Assembly (NCBI GenBank): GCA_963921795.1
Contig: OY997641.1
Span: 57,234,693 to 57,298,692, forward strand
Source: Nannobrachium achirus
Lineage: Eukaryota > Chordata > Actinopteri > Myctophiformes > Myctophidae
Length of the DNA stretch: 64,000 nt
Direction of reading: 5' to 3'
Shown here: piece by piece, positions 56,296 through 64,000 of the stretch
Layout of the letters: each line of letters begins with the position of its first letter
Numbering within the stretch: the stretch's first letter is position 1
The notes under the pieces: generated by a model
Database searches by the model: none
What the model was told of the DNA's origin: nothing
Seen by the model: only the letters and a program-made list of their open reading frames with translations
Translations under genes and position numbers: made by a program

Positions 56296-59283
56296 CAGAG
56301 AGAGTGGGAGGGAGAGGGAGGGGGAGGGGGAGAGAGAGAGAGAAAGAGAGTGAGGGTATGGGGCTTTTAAGCCGTGACATCATTTTGTAGGCAGAGGAGA
56401 ACTCTGCCCCCAGAGCATTTTCTGTCCCTCGCTATTTCAACAGATCCGAGACAAAAATAACGACTAAAGTATAATTCTAACACTTTCCTTTCAACAACAA
56501 AGAGAAGAAAAATGTGTAAATAGTAAAAATAGTAAAAAGATTCACGGAAACTGGGGGCAGAAATTCTCCTCTGCCTACAAAATGATGTCATACTTAACAG
56601 CCCCATAAGTTAGTTGCGACCGTCAGGGAGCAGTTTACTATGAAAACCTCCACCGGCCGTCCGTCCGTCCGTCCGTCCGTCCGTCACACGTCACACGTCA
56701 CACCTTTGCCCTGCTCATATCTCCGCATCAGTATGACATCACACCACATGTGTACACAAACCTTTGTGTACGTTGCTGTGGCAACAGTCTGTTGTTGCTG
56801 GTCTGTTAGTGTACGTTAGCAACCACCTTAGCAACCATGGTTTTACCCTAGCAACCAACTGTTTACCCTAGCAACCAACTGTTTACCATAGCAACCATGT
56901 TTTTTTACCTTAGCAACCAACTGTTTACCATAGCAACCAGATACGCAGAGCAGGGATCTCCATATATGGGCATAAACAGGTGACATCACACTGATGTCAG
57001 ATACTCAGAGCAGGGATTTCTCCATAATATATGGGCATAAAAGGGATTCTGTTAGGGATCTCCATATATGGGCATAAAAGGGATTCTGTTAGGGATCTCC
57101 ATATATGGGCATACAAGGGATTCTGTTAGGGATCTCCATATATGGGCATAAAAGGGATTCTGTTAGGGATCTCCATATATGGGCATAAAAGGGATTCTGT
57201 TAGGGATCTCCATATATGGGCATAAAAGGGATTCTGTTAGGGATCTCCATATATGGGCATAAAAGGGATTCTGTTAGGGATCTCCATATATGGGCATAAA
57301 AGGGATTCTGTTAGGGATCTCCATATATGGGCATAAAAGGGATTCTGTTCGCTGTTAGTGATCTCCATATATGGGCATAAAAGGGATGCTGTTAGGGATC
57401 TCCATATATGGGCATAAAAGGGATTCTGTTAGGGATCTCCATATATGGGCATGAAAGGGATTCTGTTAGGGATCTCCATATATGGGCATAAAAGGGATTC
57501 TGTTAGGGATCTCCATATATGGGCATGAAAGGGATTCTGTTAGGGATCTCCATATATGGGCATAAAAGGGCTTGTATCCCAGATGATGCCCTGTTAGGAG
57601 ATCCACACTAACAGAATCCATATATGGTCCTACCGACAGCTGCTATAAGCCAACCCTGGCGATAAGGTCTGAGTCGAAGAAATGCTTCTTTCCTGGCAAG
57701 AATTGCCCCTTTATACTGTAGGGCTCGTTTGTGTATTGTATGACATCACGCCACATCATCGGCTGAGGACTGTGTGATGTCATCATATCTCCATATATGG
57801 AGACATAAGTTGCTCATGCCCAAATATGGGCTGGTGAGGTCAGACTTAGTGTGATGCGTAGGTTATCTCCATATATGGAGATTCAACTTCAATGAGTAAC
57901 CATGGCAAACTGTCAACTGCCCGTATGTCTTGATAATTGGTAAAACAAACTTTTGGCCTATTTGTGGAGATAAGCGACCAACGGTCGCTTATCTCCCGAT
58001 TAGGGAGTCTTACTGGTTTATACAACAGGTAGTTCCGACGAAGCAACCTGATTGGTTGGTTGAAATAGCTATCTACTCCTGCTGATAACAAGTATGCCAC
58101 GGAACATATATTATTATGTCATATTGTTTGCTAAAAAGCAGTTGCAATGAACGTAAATCAACAGACTGTAACAATTTCAACAAATCCCAAAAATTCCCAG
58201 ATTTAAATATCAAAAACAAGATAGAGAAGAAAGAGAAAGAGAACGAATGAACATTATTGTCACATCACAGGTTTACAGCAGTGTTGCCATGTCAGCTTGT
58301 TATAAGCGACTGTGGGCTTGTTTTTTGCCTGTAAATATTGGTAGTTGAGGGTTGCAGTCTTTTGGGGGTCTTGTTTCTAAAGTGTACGTAGTTCATTTTG
58401 GGGGCCTTCTTTCTTTGTTCAAACCAGTGGTTCTCAAACATTTTCATTTCAAGGACCCCCAAATGAATGTAATTGTCCACGTATCACCATCTGAACACAT
58501 TTTGTGCCAGGGACGCCGCCGGTATATATCAGATTACTGTTGTTAAATATATTTCAAGTTTGTATTTTTTTACCCCAATATTGCGTCGCAGACTTATATT
58601 ATAGGTGACTGAGTGTGACACAGGGACAGTCATTTCGGAAGCCACTACTTTAGACCACAGCTGAAATTACTTTCTATTTTTTTTTTTCACTAAAATGTGA
58701 TAAAGCCACAAAAGCATTTCACTTAAACGCCAGAGCTTAACTCTGCATGTAAATAAGACTTTTTTTAAATTAATGTGAGAGATCATGCAGGTCATTGCAG
58801 GTTAGAAATGTATTTAGAACTTGAATATCTCAAAAGTAGTATTTCAGCATGGCATCATTCTATAATCCATATCTTCAAAACTATTGGGTCAATCTCCACA
58901 ACCAATATATCATTTTGTAGCTATGATTCCCAGCTTTCAAATACAATGAAAAAAAATGAAAATGAAAAAAAAAAAATAGACCTCTCATAGACCTCTCCCG
59001 AAATCTGGCATCACTGGTTTACAGGTGTAAAGAAGTGGGTAAAATAAAGGTGAACACTCACACTTGAGAAGACTCCCAGCTCGGTCTTGAGCAGGTCATT
59101 GAGCTCCCCCTTGCTGAGCGTGTTTGGGTTGTCGTTCAGCGCCTTGTCAAGGGCTGCCCCCTTTGCTACGCGAGTCGGCCTCACCTTGCTCCAGTCAGGG
59201 TTGCCGTCCTTCTTGGCATACTTTTGGAACGTAGTGACCACGACTGCCATGGCTTTGGCCAGTGGAAGACCCCCTCCGGACAT
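56064..59283 (-). CDS. S100-like EF-hand protein, gene 1B
   Basis: First coding exon 59062-59283 (74 aa, [18 protein letters not shown] ... [11 protein letters not shown]), acceptor CCTCAG two bases before the ATG, donor GTGAGT. Last exon 56064-56222 (52 aa, [20 protein letters not shown] ... NKVQAYVIA). 126 aa. EF-hand [14 protein letters not shown] is canonical; EF-hand I has about 25 extra residues compared with typical S100 loops. AATAAA immediately follows the stop (plus 56054-56059). TATA box and non-coding exon upstream. The intron (2.84 kb) holds the 245 bp element, the minisatellite repeat, and sequence homologous to the gene 2 intron. By family, S100 dimers bind target peptides on calcium binding; partners are unknown. 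Confidence 0.88.
56223..56350. repeat. (GA)n-rich microsatellite
   Basis: GA run, then GACAGA and GGGAGG variants; on the minus strand the acceptor tract of the gene 1B last exon. Confidence 0.93.
56360..56604. mobile_element. 245 bp MITE with long inverted ends, private to copy B
   Basis: GGGGCTTTTAAGCCGTGACA at the left and its imperfect reverse complement (TCATACTTAACAGCCCC) at the right; inverted repeats extend about 53 bases (GGCAGAGGAGAA core). AT flanks both ends; copy A shows the empty site GAGGGTATAAGTTAG. Confidence 0.85.
56613..58017. mobile_element. Dispersed repeat with GCGACC hairpin end, copy B orientation
   Basis: Begins GCGACCGTCAGGGAGCAG and ends GGGAGTCTTACTGG, the reverse of the A copy at 14093-14887. 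Contains (CCGT)n, TAGCAACCA-type repeats (56810-56945), the 37 bp minisatellite and, near its end, a perfect 14 bp-stem hairpin (57966-57996: GGAGATAAGCGACC, loop AAC) that is missing from copy A at the same internal position. Confidence 0.65.
57010..57575. repeat. 37-bp minisatellite
   Basis: About 14-15 units of GATCTCCATATATGGGCATA followed by AAAGGGATTCTGTTAGG, with occasional variants and one longer unit (near 57350). It lies in the gene 1B intron and is absent from copy A. Confidence 0.95.
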
Positions 59284-59364
59284 GGCTGAGGAGGACAGAG
59301 GACAGAGGGCAGACGTTAGAAGTCAAATTGGGGAGACAGATGGAGCATCACTGGTGGAGGCACG

Positions 59365-59365
<1 letters not shown>

Positions 59366-59455
<90 letters not shown>
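59366..59455. repeat. (AC)n microsatellite
   Basis: A pure AC run in the first intron of gene 1B; the copy A equivalent is longer and has a GCAC segment. Confidence 0.97.
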
Positions 59456-59457
<2 letters not shown>

Positions 59458-59512
59458 AAATAAAAGATTTAAAAATATGATAAAAGTTTAAAGTTTCTTA
59501 AAGTTTACTCAC

Positions 59513-59585
59513 TGCAGAGCTGGGCGGATGAGGACGAGGAGAGAAAGTGAAAGAGAGATTGGAGTGGAGTGGAGGAGTGGAGTTG
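59513..59585 (-). other. Non-coding first exon of gene 1B
   Basis: Donor GTGAGTAAA (plus 59504-59512); start inferred from the TATA position. Confidence 0.65.
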
Positions 59586-59610
59586 TGGTGAGGAGGAGAG
59601 GACAGGCGCT

Positions 59611-59619
59611 CTTTTATAT
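59611..59619 (-). promoter_or_regulatory. TATA box of gene 1B
   Basis: ATATAAAAG on the minus strand, conserved with copy A. Upstream DNA (59640-59820) contains a tandem repeat of CCACAACTATTAAAGATGCC, with another relative near 60610. Confidence 0.75.
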
Positions 59620-59785
59620 GGAGGTTCACACGCCCCTCCTCTCTTTCTCATGGGAACCACAACTATTAAAGATGCCTTGCCAGAAAACTAGACCTGGTAG
59701 AACTTGATCTCCAGAACTTGATCTCCACCTGTCCTCAAGTGTTCAAAGACTTTGTTTCAACTTTCTCATGGAAACCACAACTATT

Positions 59786-60765
59786 AAAGATGCCTTGCCA
59801 GAAAACTAGCCCTGGTAGAACCTGTCCTGACCTCAAGTAACACTGTCCTCAGCTAGCTTCTTTCAGAACCTCTCCCTCCGCTATGCAGCTCCGAGATGAG
59901 GTTCCTCCCAGTCGTCAACCAGAATCGGGCGGCTGGGTTCTTCCACCCAACTACCCAACACTCGAACACTTCTTACCTTTTGTGAACATTCTATCCAAAA
60001 AGTGAAGGTTCTATGCTGCTCTCTCATCTGTTTTCTTCTCAAGCGTGGAAGGAAATCTAAGCAAGGGGTTGAAATAAAGAGTTTATATCGCTCATTTTGT
60101 CAGCCGGTTCTGTGTTTTCCCCATAGACTGTAGCACAGGAGCCCGAAAGTTAGCCTTTCTCATCAACATCCTTAAAGGGATATGTCATGTTCAAATAAAA
60201 TGAACAATAACAAAAATAAAAATATATATACTAGTAAGACACCTGAGGGTGACTTGCGACCTCAGGGTGACATGCGACCTCGCCCTTGGCCATCTGGCCA
60301 TTCATGATAGTTATGTACGCATGCACGCACGCACAATTTGAAAAGGGCAGCAGGGTCATGTCATATGGCATTGTATTTATATTTTAATAATCTTCCTTGT
60401 AGCATGAAACTAGCGTGATGTATCAGGACACAACATCTAGGTGTGACACTGCATTCCTTCAAATCCTGCCATGCTCTTAATGATCTAATCACTCATTATG
60501 TACGGCATCTCTTTTGTCTGTCAGGTTTATACCTGCACGCACGTCGCACACCTTACTTCATACCTACTTATGGAATCACAGCAATGTTCAAAGACTTTGT
60601 TTCTCACGGAAACCACAACTATTAAAGATACCTTAATGCCAGAAAACTAGACCTGGTAAAACTTGATCCCCTCCTTCCTTAAGTAACACGTCCTCAGCCG
60701 GTATGTTTGATGACAGTTCATGTGGGGATTTCCATAATATTCAATTATTGTATCATCTATCTGTC
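59786..60765. other. Upstream region of gene 1B, no recognised gene
   Basis: Contains a further AACTATTAAAGATACC relative near 60618 and GCACGCAC runs. I see no coding exon. Confidence 0.5.
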
Positions 60766-62445
60766 TTGACTGTCAGGTTTAGCACACCTTACAATACACC
60801 TGCACTTGGAATCACAACAATGTCCAAAGCCTTTGTCATCAACATCCTTAAAGGCATATTGCATTTTCAAATAAAATAAACAATAATAAAAAATAACTGC
60901 AGTTGTCTTTGCAAAAGGTTGAGATGTACAGACTGCTCCAAACTCCAAAACAAACCAAGGGTCCTATTTATCCATTCTAAACCCTAAAACCCTACATTTA
61001 TTTGCCTTTTTTTTTTTTTTACTATTTTGAAAAAATATTTTTTAAATATTTCAAATAGCTGATCTACAAGGTCAGTGGTTCTCAACCTGTGGGTCGGGAC
61101 CCCCAGGGGGGTCCCCAAATTATTTTGGGGGGGTCCCCAGTGTGTAACATTGTTTTCTCACTCAACAGTAAACAAACCTACATAGTTTAAGTGTATAGAG
61201 GGTATCTGCACATTTCTAACGTGACAATTTAAGGACTCTTTAATACCTCTAAAGTGACAAATTAAACATTGGCCAAATTGTCGAATATTAGAGGCAGCAA
61301 TTGTGTAAATAGCCGATCTACATAACATGCTCTCAACACCTCATGGAACCGTGTCATACAAAATGTAACGCCTCAACTCTTAGTGCTCGTCAGGGTGGAT
61401 GGGTCCCCAGTTAAAATATGATTATTTTGTGGGTCGCGGCCTGAAAAGATAGATTTTTTTGAATGTTAAAAAGTAAAATAAATAATAATAATAAAATAAA
61501 AAAGTACTTTTACATTTACTCAAAGAGTAGTTTGTAAATAGGCTACTTTTTACTATTACTTTTGAGTAATTTCCTGGACTAGTACTTTTACTTGTACTTT
61601 GTGTATTTCACTCAAGTAACAATACTCTTACTTTGAGTAGGATTTCTTAGTACTCTTTCCACTTCTACCGAAAACAAGTACTCAGCTTCTATTTTGACTT
61701 TGCTATCATATCATTTAATAAACTACAGACATGATGTCACCTCTAATCGTAACGATATCCAAAAATAAGGGGCATGTATGCATGCATGCACGCACGCACC
61801 TACGCACCCTTGACTGTCAGGTTTAGCACACCCAACACACCTGCACATGGAATCACAACAATGTCCAAAGCCTTTGTCATCAACATCCTTAAAGGTATAT
61901 TTCATTTTCAAATAAAATAAACAATAATAATCAAAAAAGAAAATGGCTTGTAAATGTGCATGACTATGCAAGCTTTATAACTCTAGTTGTCTTAGCAAAA
62001 GGTTGAGATGTACAGACCTCTCCAAACTCCAAAACAAACCAAGGGCCCTATGTTTCCATGCTAAACCCTAAACCCCTACATTTATTTGCCTTTTTTTTAA
62101 ACTATTTTGAAAAACTATTTTGAAATAGTTCAAATAGCTGATCTACAAGGTCGGTGGTTCTCAACATGTGGGTCGGGACAAATTATGTTGGGTGGGTCCT
62201 CAGTGTGCAACATTGTTTTCTCACTCAACTGTAAACAAACCTACATACTGTAGAGTTTAAGTGTAGAGGGTATCTGCACATTTTTAAAGTGACAATTTAA
62301 GGACTTTTTAATACCTCTAAAATCACAAATTAAACATTGGCCAAATTGTCGAATATTGGAGTTAGAAATTGTGAAAATAGCCGATCTACATGCTCACAAC
62401 GCCTCATGGAACCGTGTTATACACTATGTAATGCCTGAACTCTTA
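60766..62445. repeat. Tandemly duplicated segment of about 1.05 kb with hAT-like ends
   Basis: Sequence from CTTGACTGTCAGGTTTAGCA (60766) to CTCTTAGTGCTCGTCAGGG (about 61400) recurs from 61808 to 62445 and continues at 63484-63560. Each unit includes a hAT-type start, CAGTGGTTCTCAACCTGTGG (61073) or its variant (62151), and GGGGTCCCCAGT-type sequence, but the closing terminus is not found. Frames reading AFKDVDDKGFGHCCDS on the minus strand occur in both units; no family is recognised. Confidence 0.7.
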
Positions 62446-63483
62446 GGGTGCGTTCGGAAATGCGCACCGGGTGTGTGTTCAGTGTAGTGAGTGCAGTCGG
62501 CGGTGACTAGTAGAGTGCATTCAGTGTGGCTTATTTACGAACGACCAGTTAAGGGGCACTGGGGCAGCGGTGAGCTTTATCAGAAGGAAAACGTTCTGAA
62601 AAGCAGCAGTTGCTAACGTAATGTTGCTATTGAAAGGTAATTTAATTCATAACATTGGCCTACCTGCTGCTAGTTCACACGATGATGCTCTCTACGTCGT
62701 CCTCAGACGAGCCCTCCATCGTCGTTTCCAGTCATCTCGGTTCTCCATACATCTGGACAGCTCGTTTGTGCTTTCTGCTCCAGCATCTTTCTTTAGTACG
62801 TCCACGTAGGTAGGTGTGGGACATCCCCTTGATCGGTGCCCGTGTGCTGGTTCCCACAGTACAAGCCTTTTGACTGGGAGTTCTTGGTGTCGATGGCAGT
62901 GTCCAGCTAGTCTCATCCTCCTGACTGTTATCTTCTCTGATACACTTGGCAGTTCCCCGTACAGACGCTTGTTGGTAATGTGCTCGTCCTGGTTGATGTT
63001 CAGCACCACCCTTAACATTCTGGTGTAGCACCCTCCAGGGACTTCTGTAGGGCTTGCGTTAGTGTCCAGCATTCACAGCCATATAGGAGAACGGACTCCA
63101 CGGTTGCAGAGAAGAAACTGATCTTGATGTGTCTGGGGAGGTTGGATTTCCACACACTGGTCATGCCGTTAAGAGCTCTCCAGGATGCTTGTGTAACAAT
63201 AAACCCCAAAAGGGCCTATCAAGCCGCAAATAGTGCTTTTTGTTATCAATTCCTCCATTGTTCACGGCTGAGAAGCGCTCGAGACACTGCAACCAATCAA
63301 AACACCGCACTGACGCACCACACCGTCAAACCCCATCTTCTGAGTAGGGTTGGTGAGTGCGTGCACTCAGCACACCGGTGCGCCGTGCACTGGATTTCCG
63401 AACGATAACGCACCAAGTGCACCGAATAAACGAACGACAACATGGCCCACCAGTGCGTTGAGTGCGCATTTCTGAACGCACCC
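62446..63483. mobile_element. PIF/Harbinger-like element carrying a LINE fragment
   Basis: Ends GGGTGCGTTCGGAAATGCGC and GTGCGCATTTCTGAACGCACC-C are inverted repeats. TTA flanks both sides (62443-62445, 63484-63486), and the first tandem unit gives the empty site CTCTTAGTGCTCG near 61377. TTA duplication supports PIF/Harbinger. About half of its length is a LINE piece in reverse orientation. Confidence 0.85.
62660..63209 (-). pseudogene. LINE reverse transcriptase C-terminal fragment
   Basis: Minus-strand frames read SWRALNGMTSVWKSNLPRHI, ESVLLYGCECWTLTQALQKS then, after one frame change near 63035, GCYTRMLRVVLNINQDEHIT, RRMRLAGHCHRHQELPVKRL and WKRRWRARLRTT. This is the conserved C-terminal region after the RT thumb in a widespread animal LINE group. 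5'-truncated. Confidence 0.82.
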
Positions 63484-63560
63484 TTAGTGCTCGTCAGGGT
63501 GGAGGGGTCCCCAGTTAAAATATGATTATTTTGGGGGTCACGGCCTGAAAAGGAGATCCA

Positions 63561-64000
63561 CTGGCTTAATTAATGTTGAAAAAAAGAAGTTCGCTGGGCG
63601 GTACCTAGTGATATTAACAATTATAGTTTCAAAATGATCGATAATTAAGGTGGACAGTTCTTTCTACAACTATATGGGTGTCTAAAACAACTTGTGCATT
63701 TGTGCATTCGATGATGCATTACATTTTCACCATTTTTATTTTTTATATAATAGCTGCATTTCCAAAGACAATAGTCTCCGAATCAATAATATTTATAATA
63801 TTAAATCAGTGGCTCGACGTTGGGGGTCCCGACCTTATTTTTTAAGGGGTCCCCAGAGGATTGTGATGTAGTGATGTATTTCAGTATTAGGAAAAAAGAA
63901 GGGAAAAAAAAGAAACGAAAAGAAGACCAATACTACTGCCCCAATGGGGACTGAACACGGCGATGGATTTTAGCACGTTGGCACGCCACACATGTTCTAT
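63561..64000. other. Right end of window, no recognised gene
   Basis: AT-rich; a diverged piece of the GGGGTCCC...GGGGTCCCCAG hAT-like family appears at 63808-63860. Nothing else identified. Confidence 0.5.

Larger units (their letters stand above)
50584..59775. repeat. Tandem duplication block, copy B
   Basis: Direct repeat of copy A, from the last kinase intron to the region upstream of gene 1B. Private insertions here are the hAT at 51792-52282, the 245 bp element at 56360-56604 and the repeat at 56613-58017. Confidence 0.9.

Noticed and set aside
57010-57575. Regular 37 bp repeats resembling a CRISPR array
   Set aside because: Units are contiguous with no unique spacers, and the genome is a vertebrate's; this is a minisatellite in an intron.

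Overview
The window is eukaryotic and almost certainly from a ray-finned (teleost) fish. It has spliced vertebrate genes (a group I nucleoside diphosphate kinase and S100-type EF-hand genes) with GT-AG introns and AATAAA signals. It is also very rich in dinucleotide microsatellites, hAT/PIF/piggyBac/CACTA-like non-autonomous DNA transposons, tRNA-derived SINEs and LINE remnants. No bacterial operon, CRISPR array or rRNA gene is present. All identifications come from reading the sequence; no database search was run.

Layout. The 3' half of an NDP kinase gene (plus strand) lies at 77-1495. A block follows that occurs twice in direct orientation. Copy A begins at about 1258 and copy B at about 50584. 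Each copy holds the last NDP kinase exon and two tandem S100-like genes on the minus strand. Gene 2 is nearest the kinase (A: 10891-13044; B: 53306-55278). Gene 1 lies beyond it (A: 13752-37619; B: 56064-59283) and has a TATA box and a non-coding first exon in both copies. Shared intron and 3' UTR sequence shows that genes 1 and 2 are themselves tandem duplicates. Copy B spans about 9.2 kb; copy A has been inflated to about 38 kb by insertions. Because each copy serves as the other's empty site, many insertions can be bounded to the base, with target-site duplications.

Copy A insertions. A piggyBac-like element carries a hAT element inside it (2928-4395). A 6 kb insertion in the last exon of gene 2A contains a 3.8 kb giant foldback made of inverted minisatellite arrays (5318-9103). 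The gene 1A intron has grown from 2.8 kb to 23.5 kb. It holds one arm of a 10 kb-scale inverted duplication (14888-24541) and an 11.8 kb element bounded by GGGCCC terminal inverted repeats (24630-36456). Inside the latter sits an element with split direct repeats in A1-body-B1-A2-B2 order (28261-34490), the layout of Ngaro/PAT-type tyrosine-recombinase retroelements. The second inverted arm (39245-50212) lies between copies A and B, so the two arms enclose gene 1A's first exon, promoter and first coding exon. The arms consist of a roughly 1.3 kb tandem unit plus older transposons, and each arm has later private insertions.

Copy B and the right flank. Copy B has its own private insertions: a hAT (51792-52282), a 245 bp element (56360-56604), and a repeat carrying a 37 bp minisatellite. 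The last 4 kb (60100-64000) holds no recognisable gene. It contains a tandemly duplicated hAT-like segment and a PIF/Harbinger-like element with a LINE fragment inside.

Functionally the window offers an NDP kinase (nucleotide homeostasis) and a small cluster of unusual S100 calcium sensors with enlarged first EF-hand loops. Gene 1A/1B and gene 2B look intact. Gene 2A has had its C-terminus replaced by inserted sequence. Copy B's kinase is a lone terminal exon.
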